A stretch of 64,000 nucleotides of DNA from TMED88 sp964515335 (GCA_964515335.1 CAZETS010000015.1:16881-80880); one strand, 5' to 3'; numbered from the stretch's first letter, positions 43,647 through 53,052 are shown. A program made the numbers and translations. The notes: generated by a model from the letters alone, not told the origin.

Positions 43647-44450
43647 TCACGCGCCGGGATTGAAGCCGAGGTGGCGGCCGGCCGTCCAGCCGGCGTCGAC
43701 CGGGTAGTCGGCGCCGGTGCACGAGAGCGACTCGTCGGAGACGAGGAAGATCACCATGCGGGCGATGTCGCGCACGAGGTCGAGTGGATCGCGGCCCTGC
43801 TGGTAGGCGAGCAGCTTGTGGGTGAAGGCGAGGGTCTGCGCGGGATCGATCCCCTCCGGCACGTACGGGGCGCGCATCTCCGGCCCGCCGGCCTCGGGAC
43901 AGACGGCGTTCACGCGAATCCCATACTTGCCGAGCTCGAGGGCCGCCACCCGCGTCATTCCCCGCAACGCCCACTTGGTGGCCGCGTAGGCGATCAGTCC
44001 GTTCTTTGCGCTCAGACCGTCGACCGACGAAATGTTGACGATGGCGCCGCCACGCTCCTTCATGGCCGGCACGGCGGCCCGCATGCCGAGGAAGGGCCCG
44101 ATCTGGTTGACGCGGACCAGCCGCTCGAAGTCGGCGAGCGGCGTGTCCTCGAGGGCCTCCATGAAGAACAGACCGGCGTTGTTGACGAGCCCGTCGAGCC
44201 TCCCGAAGCGCTCGAGCGCCGAGGAGACAGCCGCCGCCCAGCTCTCCTCGGACGACACGTCGAGGTGTACGAAGGCGGCGGCGTCGCCGAGGTCCTTCGC
44301 GACGCTCTCGCCGCGGTCTTCCGCGATGTCGCCCACGACCACGCGCGCGCCCTCTTCCACCAGGATCCGCGCCGTCTGCTCACCGGTGCCGCGCGCCCCG
44401 CCGGTGACCAGCACGACCTTGCCTTCGACCCGGCCGGCCCTCTCACTCAT
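43647..44450 (-). CDS. Short-chain dehydrogenase, 3-alpha/20-beta-hydroxysteroid dehydrogenase-like
   Basis: 267 residues. NAD-binding TGGARGTG (16-23), NNAG at 90-93, catalytic Ser141/142, Tyr155 and Lys159 (IAYAATKWALRGMTR), then IRVNAVCPEAG and the C-terminal SCTGADYPVDAGWTAG. Length and motifs are those of classical SDRs; the pattern resembles bacterial hydroxysteroid dehydrogenases but the class cannot be proven from motifs. It stands alone on the minus strand; upstream is a divergent lipoprotein gene. Confidence 0.88.
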   Translation of the reverse strand: MSERAGRVEGKVVLVTGGARGTGEQTARILVEEGARVVVGDIAEDRGESVAKDLGDAAAFVHLDVSSEESWAAAVSSALERFGRLDGLVNNAGLFFMEALEDTPLADFERLVRVNQIGPFLGMRAAVPAMKERGGAIVNISSVDGLSAKNGLIAYAATKWALRGMTRVAALELGKYGIRVNAVCPEAGGPEMRAPYVPEGIDPAQTLAFTHKLLAYQQGRDPLDLVRDIARMVIFLVSDESLSCTGADYPVDAGWTAGRHLGFNPGA

Positions 44451-44660
44451 TGCTCGATCCTCTCCTCACCTGGGCTCTTCGCTTCGTTCGAGCGTCCCGC
44501 TCCAACCCGGACTTCCGCTCGGCCCGCATGGTAAAGCAGTTCTGACATCCGCAAGGACGCCGCGTGGCGCGAACTCCTGGAGCGGCACTGCCGATTCACG
44601 CCGGATCGGCTACGCTACAGGACGGATGACGGCACCACTCGGTCACTCGGTGGAGGTGCC

Positions 44661-45353
44661 ATGCGGTTCGTTCGCACGTTCATCGCCCTTTCCCTGGCAG
44701 CGCTCGTCGGTTCTCTCGGCGGCTGCGCGACGCCGGCCCCTGACCCCGACGAGCCCGTCGTCACTTCCGACGGCCTCGTCCGCATCGAGCGCGCCGGTCC
44801 CGGCGTGCTGATCGTGCGGCCCGACCACAGCCTGGGCAGCTACGACGACGTGCTGTTCAAGCGCATCCATATCGCCTACGCGCGCGGCCAGCACCCTCTG
44901 AACGATCGCGACCGGGCGCGCATCATCGACACCGTGCTCGAGACCGCGACGTTCGGGAGAGGTCAGGGCGACATCGAGCGCGTGAAGTCGCCCGGCCCCT
45001 GCGTGCTCGAAATGACCCTGCACCTGCTGGACGTGCAGCTGCGCGAGTCGGTCCGTAGCGGCTCGCAGTCCTCGTACGTCTCTTCGTTCGGCACCGTGAC
45101 CCTCGTCCTCGAGCTGAACGATTCGGAGACGGGCAGGCGGCTGGCCAGCTACGCGGAGCGCCGCAGCCTGGGCGGGGGGCCCGATGTCGGCAACACGGGC
45201 GTGGACGCGAGGCGCTTCGGCAAGACGATGTCGTCCATGACGGACAACATGGTGGACGCGCTCTACGACATCGTTCCCGGCACGACCGAGATGCGCGATC
45301 ACGAATGCCGCGGCAACATCGCAGCCTACGCGGAGACCCGGGCCACCCAGTAG
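44661..45353 (+). CDS. DUF3313-like lipoprotein
   Basis: 230 residues from ATG at 44661 with GGTGGAGG upstream. LSLAALVGSLGGC is a lipobox with Cys22. The mature part reads GVLIVRPDHSLGSYDDVLFKRIHIAYARG and CVLEMTLHLLDVQLRESVRSGSQSS, then a VTLVLELNDSETGRRLASYAERR strand, which recalls DUF3313-type lipoproteins that carry the same 'gasYdrvLv' pattern. Function is unknown; probably periplasmic or outer-membrane-linked. Confidence 0.72.
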   Translation: MRFVRTFIALSLAALVGSLGGCATPAPDPDEPVVTSDGLVRIERAGPGVLIVRPDHSLGSYDDVLFKRIHIAYARGQHPLNDRDRARIIDTVLETATFGRGQGDIERVKSPGPCVLEMTLHLLDVQLRESVRSGSQSSYVSSFGTVTLVLELNDSETGRRLASYAERRSLGGGPDVGNTGVDARRFGKTMSSMTDNMVDALYDIVPGTTEMRDHECRGNIAAYAETRATQ

Positions 45354-45462
45354 CCCCCGGCTCGGGCGCGCTTCACGCACAATCTGGACTTCGCCGGGCG
45401 AGCCGAGCGGGCGGATCTGCGGCCGCATCGCCAGCTCCGCCCCGTTCGATCGAGGACGTCTC

Positions 45463-46298
45463 GTGCCGCCCCTGCCCCCCCTCGAACGAATCGGACCCGC
45501 GACCTGGGAGCTCGCGCCGAGCTGGCGCGAAGGGATGCGCGTGCCGGTGCGCGTCTTCGCCACCGACGAACTGCTGGCCGGGATGGACGACAAGGTCTTC
45601 GAGCAGGCCGCCAACGTCGCCACGCTGCCCGGCATCGTCGAGGCGAGCTTCGTCATGCCGGACGCCCACTGGGGCTACGGGTTCCCGATCGGCGGCGTCG
45701 CCGCCATCGACCCGCGAAGCGGCGTGGTGTCGCCGGGCGGCATCGGGTTCGACATCAACTGCGGGATGCGGCTGGTGCGGACCGACCTGAGCTGGCCCGA
45801 GGTGAAGCCACGCATCCGCCAGCTCGTCGACGCGCTCGCCGAGCGCGTGCCGGCGGGCGTCGGCCGCGAGGGCTTCGTGCGCGTGCACCGGAGCGAGTTT
45901 CCCGAGGTGCTTCGCGAGGGCGCCCGCTGGGCGGTTCGGCGCGGCTACGGGACGCAGGAGGACCTGCGCTTCACCGAGTCGGGCGGGTGCTTGCCGGGCG
46001 CGGATCCCGAGTGCGTGAGCGAGAAGGCGATCGAGCGCGGCCTGCGTCAGCTCGGCACCCTCGGCTCGGGCAACCACTACCTCGAGGTGCAGGTCCTGCA
46101 CGCTCGGGCGGTCTTCGACGCCGCCCTGGCGCGCGCCTTCGGTGTCGACCGCCCCGAGCCGAGGCCGTGCTCGAGGGCGAACGCATCGACCGCTCGCGTC
46201 ACGCCCTCGCCTGCGACGTGAAGGCCGCCACCGCGCACCGCCTACGCGTGGTGCGCGGCCGATCCGGCTGGTCGGCTTCGGTGACCCTCGACGTCTAG
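45463..46298 (+). pseudogene. rtcB: rtcB-archease fusion scar: N-terminal half of RtcB joined out of frame to the C-terminal end of archease
   Basis: A GTG-started frame (45463-46221) encodes RtcB N-terminal sequence: FVMPDAHWGYGFPIGGVAAID, SPGGIGFDINCGMRLVRTDL with the metal-ligand Cys, and LGTLGSGNHYLEVQ with a metal-ligand His. Homology stops near residue 229 (about 46152). The rest of the frame is shadow-like sequence to its stop at 46221, and the RtcB C-terminal half with further metal ligands and the guanylylated His is absent. In the next frame, from about 46152 to a TAG at 46296-46298, the sequence GERIDRSRHALACDVKAATAH matches the conserved C-terminal end of archease, the RtcB activator usually encoded beside rtcB. 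So an operon has apparently lost roughly half of rtcB and most of archease. RNA ligase function must be absent. Confidence 0.75.
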
Positions 46299-46424
46299 GC
46301 GCCGCCTCGGCCGGGGGATCGGAGACCTTTCGGGCTAGGCTTCCCACCTTCGACGTTACCGAGAGTGGATCATCGACCCCTCGGCCGACGTGTGGCGAGC
46401 CGCAGCTCCCGGAAGCCGACACGA

Positions 46425-47588
46425 GTGAGCACGACCCCGCAGACCCAGCACGGACGAGCGCGACTCCTGCCAATCGCCGCGGCCGCCGCGTTGCTGACGG
46501 TGCCCGCCCTCGTGTGGCTTCCCCGCGGTGTCGTCTGGGCGACGGCCATCTGGCTCGGCATCTGTATCGCCGGCGTCCTGCTGCCGGGTAGCCCGCGCCG
46601 GCGGGGCATCAGCCTCAACGCGGGCCTGCTGCTGCTCGTATTCGGCGCGCTCGAGGTGTACTGGGGCATGGGGCCCGAGATCCGGGACGAGGGCAGCGAT
46701 CTCGCCGACTACATCGGCCCGCACGAGATCCTCGGCTACGCGCCGACGCCGGGACACGAGACGACCATCGTGCGCCACGGCGACGACGCGCTGATCTACG
46801 ACGTCACCTACACGATCGGCGAGAACGGGCTGCGCGTCGCCCCGCCCGTCACGGGCGAGAAAGCAGCGTGCGTCCTCTTCTTCGGCGGCTCGTTCACCTT
46901 CGGCGAGGGTCTCGAAAACGACGAGGCGCTCGCCTGGCAGGTGGGCGTGCTCTCGGGCGGCCGCTACCGCGTGCACAACTTCGGCTTCCACGGCTATGGG
47001 CCGCACCAGATGCTGGCCGCCATCCAGCAGGGAATCGTGGACGACGCCATCGCGTGCAGGCCGCGCTTCGTCGTCTATCAGGCCGGTGAATTCCACGTGT
47101 CCCGCGCGGCGGGGCTCAGCACCTGGGAGCAGGGCGGGCCGCGCTTCGAGGTCGTCACCGACGGCCGCGTCGAGTACCGGGGGCGCTGGGACGAAGATCG
47201 GTTCCGCCATCCCGACTGGCTCGTGCGCGCCGGCGCGGCCTCGAAGGTGGTCGGCAAGCTGCTCCAGCTGCACCGCCCCACCAACGCAGACGACGTGGCG
47301 CGCTTCCTCGCGATCGTCGAGACGACCCGCAGCGAGGTGGCTGCCCGCTACCCCGGCGCCGAACTCGTCGTCGTGTACTGGGACGCGCCCGACGACCCGA
47401 TCGCGGGCGACCTCGAGTCACGCGGGCTCCGAGTGCTTCGCGTGGGCGAGATCCTGCCGGATCGCCTCTCGGCGCCGGAGAAGTACCGTCTGCACGAGCT
47501 CGACGGTCACCCCAACGCACGCGCGATGGCGGCGATCGCGCAGGACCTCGTCGAGACGCTGGACGGAGACGATGCCCACACCCGATGA
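46425..47588 (+). CDS. SGNH-hydrolase-fold membrane-anchored protein
   Basis: 387 residues from GTG at 46425, or 407 from GTG at 46365. Several hydrophobic helices at the N-terminus (LLPIAAAAALLTVPALVWL; VVWATAIWLGICIAGVLL; LNAGLLLLVFGALEVYWG) lead to a soluble SGNH-type domain: CVLFFGGSFTFGEGLEND (block I Gly/Ser), VHNFGFHGYGPHQM, and a C-terminal LHELDGHPNARAMAAIA with the His of block V. Catalytic Ser, Asp and His are plausible. Likely an O-acyl esterase or acetyltransferase-partner at the membrane. The gene end overlaps the ketosteroid-isomerase-like ATG by 17 bp. Confidence 0.72.
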   Translation: MSTTPQTQHGRARLLPIAAAAALLTVPALVWLPRGVVWATAIWLGICIAGVLLPGSPRRRGISLNAGLLLLVFGALEVYWGMGPEIRDEGSDLADYIGPHEILGYAPTPGHETTIVRHGDDALIYDVTYTIGENGLRVAPPVTGEKAACVLFFGGSFTFGEGLENDEALAWQVGVLSGGRYRVHNFGFHGYGPHQMLAAIQQGIVDDAIACRPRFVVYQAGEFHVSRAAGLSTWEQGGPRFEVVTDGRVEYRGRWDEDRFRHPDWLVRAGAASKVVGKLLQLHRPTNADDVARFLAIVETTRSEVAARYPGAELVVVYWDAPDDPIAGDLESRGLRVLRVGEILPDRLSAPEKYRLHELDGHPNARAMAAIAQDLVETLDGDDAHTR

Positions 47589-47967
47589 GATGCGCGCCAC
47601 GCTCACCCGCTACCTCGAACGCGTCGGTCGGCGGGATGTCGAGGGCGTCGTCGCGCTGATGAGCGAAGACGTGTCGGTCGAGGACCCGGTCGGCGGGCCC
47701 GAGGGCACCCACGTGGTCGGGCGCGACGAAGTCGAGCGCTTCTTCCGCAGGGGCTTCGCGTACAGCCGCCCGACGCCGCTCGCCACGGGACCGATCCGCA
47801 CCACTGGCGGGCACGAGGCCGCGATGCCGTTCCTGCTTCAGCTCGACCTCGGCGGACGCCGCTCGGAGCTCGACGTGATCGACGTCGTCACCTTCGACGA
47901 CGCAGGGCGCATCCGCCGACTTCGCGCTTTCTGGGACATCCGCGACGCTCGACCCGCCGGCGGTTGA
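47572..47967 (+). CDS. Ketosteroid-isomerase-like (SnoaL/NTF2 fold) protein
   Basis: 131 residues from ATG at 47572. The NTF2-fold start MPTPDEMRATLTRYLERVG and LMSEDVSVEDPVGGPEG follow the bacterial delta5-3-ketosteroid isomerase: Tyr14 and Asp38 occur at exactly the classical positions, and the third catalytic Asp corresponds to Asp104 in VIDVVTF. Classical enzymes shift the steroid double bond using this triad. Because the NTF2 fold is versatile, a role in steroid metabolism is likely but not certain. It is translationally coupled to the SGNH gene upstream. Confidence 0.8.
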   Translation: MPTPDEMRATLTRYLERVGRRDVEGVVALMSEDVSVEDPVGGPEGTHVVGRDEVERFFRRGFAYSRPTPLATGPIRTTGGHEAAMPFLLQLDLGGRRSELDVIDVVTFDDAGRIRRLRAFWDIRDARPAGG

Positions 47968-47987
47968 CCCGGGCGGCGACACACCGC

Positions 47988-50225
47988 TCAGGCGCGGGAG
48001 ACCTCCACCGGGAATCCGTTCACGACAGCGTTGCCCGACGGCACGTCCACGCTCTCGCCCGGCGCCAGTACGTTGCTGCAGACGCCGGGCCGCTCCGAGG
48101 CCACACCGAGTCGCGTGCCCGGCTTGTCGTGTCCGAAGCCGTGGGGCAGGCAGACGACTCCGCGGCGCATCTCGTCGCTCACCTCGACGGGCACCTCGAG
48201 CGCGCCGGCCTCCGACCGAACACGGACCCGTGCGCCATCTTCCAGCCCCCGCTCGGCCGCGTCGTCCGGATGCACGAGCAACGTGCAGCGATCGCGGCCC
48301 GTCATCAGCGACGGCGCGTTGTGCATCCACGAGTTGTTCGAGCGGACGTGGCGTCGGCTGACCAGCACCAACCCCTGCTCGGCCTCGCCGAGCGACGCCT
48401 CGAGGCGTGGCACGTCGCCGAGGATGTACTCGGGCGACAGCTCGATCCTGCCGGAGGACGTCGCGAGCACCTCGTCGAGGCGCGGCACCATGGGACCGAG
48501 GTCGATGCCGTCCGGCAGGGCGGCGAGCTTCTCGAGTGTGAGTCCGTCGGGGTCGCCCCCGTAGCCCTCGCCCCAGGGACCGCTGCGGATCTGGAAATCG
48601 AGCAGCCTCGCCGGCCCCCGGCCGGGGGTGGCCGCGACGATCTCGGCGGGGTCGCGCCCTTCGATCCGCGAGCCGGGCAGCTGCGTGATGCCCGCGACGA
48701 GACCGGCGAAGAACAGCTGATCGAGCGCATCGACATCGACGTCCGCGGGCTTCGCGCCGTTCACCAGCGCGGCCAGGGTGAGCAGCACCTCCCACTCGAG
48801 GGGCTGTTGCGGCGCTGGCTCGAAGATCGCCGGCGAGTACTTGCCCGCGCTCCGCACCGCCCAGCTCCAGAACATCTCGTCGTAGTGGGGCTGCTCGAGG
48901 ACGGACTGACCCGGGAGGATCACGTGCGCGTGTCGGCTGGTCTCGTTCAGCCAGTTGTCGAGCGAGATCATGCAGTCGAGCTCGGGAAGGGCCGCGTCGA
49001 GCCGATCGCCGCCCGGCGCCGAGAGCACTGGATTCCCCGCGATGGTCAGCAAGGCGCGGATCCGGCCCGGCCCGGGCGTGGCGATCTCCTCGGCCATGCA
49101 CGAGACGGGCACCTGCCCGAGCACCTCGGGCGCGCCGCGCACGCGCGAGCGCCAGCGGTGGAAGCTGTAGCCCTCGGCGAACTCCGGGGGCGTCAGCGAG
49201 GTGAGCGACCAGGCGATGGGCTTCGCGAACATCGCGCCGCCCGGCCGGTCGAGGTTGCCGGTGAGCACGTTCACGACGTCGACCAGCCAGGACGCGAGCG
49301 TGCCGAACTCCTGATTGCAGGTGCCGATGCGGCCGTACACCGCCGCCCGTTCGGCGGCGGCGATCTCACGGGCGATGCGGCGGATGTCGTCGGGCGCGAG
49401 GCCCGTGCGCGCCGCGACCGCCTCCGGGGTGAACGGCCGGCAAGCGTCGCGCACGCCCTCGACGCCACCCACGCGCCCTTCGAGATGGCCGAGCGCGACG
49501 AGGCCCTCTTCGAACAGCACGTTCGCCCAGGCCATCAGCAGGGCCGCATCGCCGCCGGGCCGGATCGCGAGCCACTCGTCGGCGCGCTCCGCCGTCCCGG
49601 TTCGCCGTGGATCGACGACCACCACCTTGCCGCCCCGCGCACGGATTGCGTCGAGGCGCCCCAGCACGTCCGGGCAGGCGAGCAGGCTGCCCTGCGAGGC
49701 CTGCGGGTTGGCGCCCATCACCACCAGGTACTCGCAGCGGTCGAGGTCCGGCACGGGAAACTTCCACATGCCCCCGTAGAGCAGCGCGCTGGACAGGTTC
49801 TTCGGCCACTGATCGACGGTGCCGGCCGAGTAGCTGACCGGGACGTTCGCCATCGGGACGAAAGCCGCCGCGTAGCGGGAGAGCGAGAAGCCGTGGGCGA
49901 CGGGATTGCCGAAGTAGACGGTCATCGCCGAGACGCCGTCCTCTTCGAGGACCGGTCGCAGGCGCCGGTCGATCTCCTCGAAGGCCTCCGCCCAGCTCAC
50001 CTCCACGAACTCATCACCTCGGCGCACCAGCGGCGCGCGGAGACGATCGGGATCGTGGTGCAGCTCACCGAGCACGGTGCCCTTGGGACAGACGTAGCCG
50101 CGGCTCCAGACGTCGTCCTGGTTGGCGCGGATCTTCGTGACGTGTTCGTCCTCTACGGTCACCCGCAGCCCGCACATGGCCTCGCAGAGCGGACAGGTCC
50201 TGGTGTACGTGCCGTTCGCGGGCAT
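47988..50225 (-). CDS. Molybdopterin-dependent oxidoreductase (formate-dehydrogenase/DMSO-reductase family)
   Basis: 745 residues from ATG at 50225. An N-terminal [4Fe-4S] binding motif is formed by Cys11, Cys14, Cys18 and Cys46 (CPLCEAMCG and CPKG). Molybdopterin-binding segments follow: MGANPQASQGSLLACPDVLGRLDAIRARGGKVVVVDPRRTGTAERADEWLAIRPGGDAALL, then TIAGNPVLSAPGGDRL and an ARHVRSNNSWMHN block near residue 618, and a C-terminal VRSEAGALEVPVEVSDEMRRGVV beta domain. No signal peptide is visible, so it is cytosolic. The typical ferredoxin and membrane partner genes are absent. No Sec or Cys active-site residue equivalent to formate dehydrogenase can be identified, so the substrate is open. 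Confidence 0.85.
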   Translation of the reverse strand: MPANGTYTRTCPLCEAMCGLRVTVEDEHVTKIRANQDDVWSRGYVCPKGTVLGELHHDPDRLRAPLVRRGDEFVEVSWAEAFEEIDRRLRPVLEEDGVSAMTVYFGNPVAHGFSLSRYAAAFVPMANVPVSYSAGTVDQWPKNLSSALLYGGMWKFPVPDLDRCEYLVVMGANPQASQGSLLACPDVLGRLDAIRARGGKVVVVDPRRTGTAERADEWLAIRPGGDAALLMAWANVLFEEGLVALGHLEGRVGGVEGVRDACRPFTPEAVAARTGLAPDDIRRIAREIAAAERAAVYGRIGTCNQEFGTLASWLVDVVNVLTGNLDRPGGAMFAKPIAWSLTSLTPPEFAEGYSFHRWRSRVRGAPEVLGQVPVSCMAEEIATPGPGRIRALLTIAGNPVLSAPGGDRLDAALPELDCMISLDNWLNETSRHAHVILPGQSVLEQPHYDEMFWSWAVRSAGKYSPAIFEPAPQQPLEWEVLLTLAALVNGAKPADVDVDALDQLFFAGLVAGITQLPGSRIEGRDPAEIVAATPGRGPARLLDFQIRSGPWGEGYGGDPDGLTLEKLAALPDGIDLGPMVPRLDEVLATSSGRIELSPEYILGDVPRLEASLGEAEQGLVLVSRRHVRSNNSWMHNAPSLMTGRDRCTLLVHPDDAAERGLEDGARVRVRSEAGALEVPVEVSDEMRRGVVCLPHGFGHDKPGTRLGVASERPGVCSNVLAPGESVDVPSGNAVVNGFPVEVSRA

Positions 50226-50314
50226 GCGGCACCTCCTCGATTCGCTGCTTCGAGCGTCCAACCCTAACACGGGGCGGTCGCGTGCCCCCCTGCCCGGCCT
50301 ATGCTTGGTCGCCC

Positions 50315-51589
50315 ATGTCGGCCCCGCGCGCGCTGCCCCCGATCCATCGCCTGTTTCCCGGCGTCTACTACGGCTGGATCGTGGTGGCGGGCACCTTCCT
50401 CCAATCGCTCGTCTGCGTGGGGATCGGCTTCTACAGCCAGCAGGTCCTGGTGGACGCGCTGACCGCCGTACGCGGCTTCGAGCGCGTCGAGGTGTCGGCC
50501 GCATCGAGCGTGTTCTTCCTGCTGACGGGGCTCTGCGGCTTCGTGATCGGGCCCTTCATCGACCGCTACGGAGCGCGCGGGTTCATCTTCGTCGGCGCCG
50601 CGCTGCAGGGGCTCGCGTTGATCGTGATCGGGCGCATCGAGTCCAGCGCCTGGCTGGCGCCCGCGTTCGCGTTCCTCGCCTTCGGGTTCGCGCTCTCGAG
50701 CGCCGTGCCGACCGGCGCGATCCTGACGCGCTGGTTCGTCGCCCGCCGCTCACTCGCCACGATGTTCTCGCAGACCGGCGTGTCGATCGGCGGCGCGGTG
50801 ATGATTCCGGCGGCCACTGCGCTCATCCACATCCGCGGCCTCGAGTGGACCACCGAGATGCTCGCCGTGGCGATCTGGATCGTGGCTCTGCCGGTGGTGG
50901 TCTTCGTGCTGCGCTGGGATCCGGCCGACCACGGCCTCGAGCCCGACGGATCACTCGAGATCGCCCGCCAGAGCCAGCACGTCTCGGTCGCCGCCCAGCA
51001 GCGGGAGTGGCAGCGCCGGGAGGCGCTGCGCACGCCCACGTTCTGGCTGATCGCGGGCGCGTTCGGGTGCGTGCTGGCCGCCCAGGTGGGCATGATCGCC
51101 CACCAGCTCGCAGCGCTCGCCGAGCAGATGCCGCGTGACCTCGCGAAATGGGGCGGCAGCCTGATCCCGATCGGCAGCTTGGTGGGGCGATTCGTGGTCG
51201 GTCCACTGGCAGACCGCTACGACAAGCGACGTGTGGCCGTGGGACTCTTCATCGTGCAGGGCTGCGGAATCTTCGTGTTCTCGCTGGCCTCCTCGCCGGC
51301 CACGCTCTTCGCCTCGACGCTGCTCTTCGGCCTGACGATCGGCAGCATCTTCATGCTGCAGTCGCTGATCACGGCGGATCTGTTCGGCATCCCGTCATTC
51401 GGCCGCGTCTACGGCGCCGTGCATTTCTGCTCGCAGGTCGCGAGCGCCACGGGACCGCTGATCGTCGGCTCCCTCTACACGATCTACGGCGGCTACCCGG
51501 CGGCGCTGCGCGGGCTGGCGCTGCTCTCGCTTACCGGCGCGCTGCTGCTCTCTCGCGTGCGCACGCCGTCCGCCCCACCCGCCTCGTGA
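50315..51589 (+). CDS. MFS transporter (OFA/monocarboxylate-like)
   Basis: 424 residues from ATG at 50315. Twelve hydrophobic segments with the Loop 2-3 motif DRYGARGF and a C-terminal-half copy DRYDKRRVAV, both expected for the major facilitator superfamily. The start FPGVYYGWIVVAGTFLQSLV and the pattern of a long central loop (WDPADHGLEPDGS) suggest the oxalate/formate-antiporter or monocarboxylate subgroup. It is head to head with the molybdoenzyme gene (90 bp), hinting that it imports that enzyme's substrate; inference. Confidence 0.85.
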   Translation: MSAPRALPPIHRLFPGVYYGWIVVAGTFLQSLVCVGIGFYSQQVLVDALTAVRGFERVEVSAASSVFFLLTGLCGFVIGPFIDRYGARGFIFVGAALQGLALIVIGRIESSAWLAPAFAFLAFGFALSSAVPTGAILTRWFVARRSLATMFSQTGVSIGGAVMIPAATALIHIRGLEWTTEMLAVAIWIVALPVVVFVLRWDPADHGLEPDGSLEIARQSQHVSVAAQQREWQRREALRTPTFWLIAGAFGCVLAAQVGMIAHQLAALAEQMPRDLAKWGGSLIPIGSLVGRFVVGPLADRYDKRRVAVGLFIVQGCGIFVFSLASSPATLFASTLLFGLTIGSIFMLQSLITADLFGIPSFGRVYGAVHFCSQVASATGPLIVGSLYTIYGGYPAALRGLALLSLTGALLLSRVRTPSAPPAS

Positions 51590-51640
51590 TTGGCGGGCGT
51601 GGTGTACCCTGACCGCTCGGGTCGGGACCACGGGACGGAC

Positions 51641-52021
51641 ATGGAGCATGACCGGGACATCGTGCTGTGGGACGGCGACTGCGGGTTCTGCCGCCGCGGC
51701 GTGCGCTGGTTCGAGCAGCGCGATCGCGCGCACCGCATGCGCATGCTGCCCTACCAGGAGGCGCCGTCCCCGCCGATGACGCCCGAGCTCGCCGCCGAGT
51801 GCGACCGCGCCCTGTACGTCCTGCATCCCGACGGCCGCAGGACGCGCGCCGGTCGCGCCATCCTCTATATGCTGGGCGTCATCGGCCATCGGCGCGCCGC
51901 TCGCGTGCTGGCCCTGCCGCCGCTCGTGTGGCTGGTCGAGCTCGGCTACTGGCTCGTCGCCCGCAACCGACACGTGGCGAGCCGCGTCCTGTTCACCCGC
52001 GAACCCGACGCCGACCGCTAG
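51641..52021 (+). CDS. DCC-family (DUF393) thiol-disulfide oxidoreductase-like protein
   Basis: 126 residues from ATG at 51641. Its hallmark is DGDCGFC at residues 11-17 (Cys14 and Cys17), a CxxC in the DCC context, preceded by the predicted first strand IVLWDGDC and followed by a helical segment and a hydrophobic stretch (VLALPPLVWLVELGYWLVA). These proteins are small, of unclear redox partner. The gene follows the MFS gene in the same direction at 51 bp. Upstream starts give a non-conserved extension and were rejected. Confidence 0.85.
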   Translation: MEHDRDIVLWDGDCGFCRRGVRWFEQRDRAHRMRMLPYQEAPSPPMTPELAAECDRALYVLHPDGRRTRAGRAILYMLGVIGHRRAARVLALPPLVWLVELGYWLVARNRHVASRVLFTREPDADR

Positions 52022-52070
52022 CCCCGCGAGCGTACATCCGAGTGGCCGGCGGGACTCCGCGGCGCGCGGT

Positions 52071-52913
52071 CTACTGCGGCGCCTCGCCCTCGATCGTCAC
52101 CCGGTGGATGACGCGCTCGGCGTCCCCGTAGTCGGCGATCGCGTAGTGGTGGGTGGCGCGGTTGTCCCAGATGCCGACGTCGCCCTCGCGCCAACGCCAG
52201 CGGCACTGCAGCTCGGGCTGGTTCTGGTGAGCGTACAGGAAGGCCAGCACGGCATCGCCCTCGGCGGCCGGCACGCCCTCGAGGTGGGAGGTGAACGTTG
52301 GATTCACGTAGAGGATCTTGCGACCCGTCACCGGGTGGGTGCGCACCACCGGGTGCGAGGCACTCGGGAGCGCGCTCAGGTCGGGCATCTTGCCGGTCGG
52401 CGCCTTGGTGGCCTCCGAGCGCTCGCGGACCATCGTTCGCACGGTGCCGGCAAGATCGTGGTAGGCGGTCACGCCCTCGAGGTAGGCCTTCATGCGATCC
52501 GAGAGCAGCTCGTAGGCGGCGGTCATGTCCGACCACATGGTGTCGCCCCCGTGGTCGGGGCAGGTCTTCATGTAGAGCACCGAGCCCATCGGCGGCTTGG
52601 CGGAGATCGTCACGTCGCTGTGCCAGACGTTCGCGCGCCCGCCATCCTGTCCGTCGAGCACCACGATCTCACGATGGTCCGGATGGACGGGGAGATACGC
52701 CGGGTGATCGGTGAAGACCGGACCGAGCCGTGCACCGAAGGCGATCTGCCGCTCGGGGCTGAGGGCCTGGTCGCGAAAGAAGACGACCTTGTGCTCGAAC
52801 AGCGCGCTCTCGATGGCGGCGACGTCTTCGGAGGCGAGGTCGCACGCGAGGTCGACCCCGGTGATCTCCGCGCCGAGTGCACCCGAGATGGGCCGGATGT
52901 CGAGGTCCGTCAT
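52071..52913 (-). CDS. TauD/TfdA-family Fe(II)/2-oxoglutarate dioxygenase
   Basis: 280 residues from ATG at 52913. Fe ligands: His98 and Asp100 in WHSDV and the distal His256 in RATHHYA; 2-oxoglutarate-binding Arg271 in VIHRVTIEG. N-terminal IRPISGALGAEITGVDLA is the family start. Such enzymes hydroxylate taurine, alpha-ketoglutarate-dependent herbicides, alkyl sulfates or other acids. The substrate pocket cannot be read. It is isolated on the minus strand, convergent with the DCC gene (49 bp). Confidence 0.9.
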   Translation of the reverse strand: MTDLDIRPISGALGAEITGVDLACDLASEDVAAIESALFEHKVVFFRDQALSPERQIAFGARLGPVFTDHPAYLPVHPDHREIVVLDGQDGGRANVWHSDVTISAKPPMGSVLYMKTCPDHGGDTMWSDMTAAYELLSDRMKAYLEGVTAYHDLAGTVRTMVRERSEATKAPTGKMPDLSALPSASHPVVRTHPVTGRKILYVNPTFTSHLEGVPAAEGDAVLAFLYAHQNQPELQCRWRWREGDVGIWDNRATHHYAIADYGDAERVIHRVTIEGEAPQ

Positions 52914-53052
52914 GAAGCTCCTCCGCGCCGGCGTCAGGCACCGGGTCCTCAATGTTACCAGCCGGCGGCGTGGCGCGAGGGCGCCCACCGATCGAACGTG
53001 TTGCTAGAATCCGAGGCACGGCGTGCGCGCGCCGGGCCGGGAGCAGCCCCGC

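Noticed and set aside
45463..46221. Short but intact RtcB
   Set aside because: RtcB proteins are about 400-480 residues and need the C-terminal metal ligands and guanylylated His; the last residues here are shadow-like and the true remainder is archease in another frame.
48000..50225. Selenocysteine or Cys formate dehydrogenase
   Set aside because: No in-frame TGA and no conserved Sec/Cys at the molybdenum-ligand position could be found, so only the broad family is claimed.
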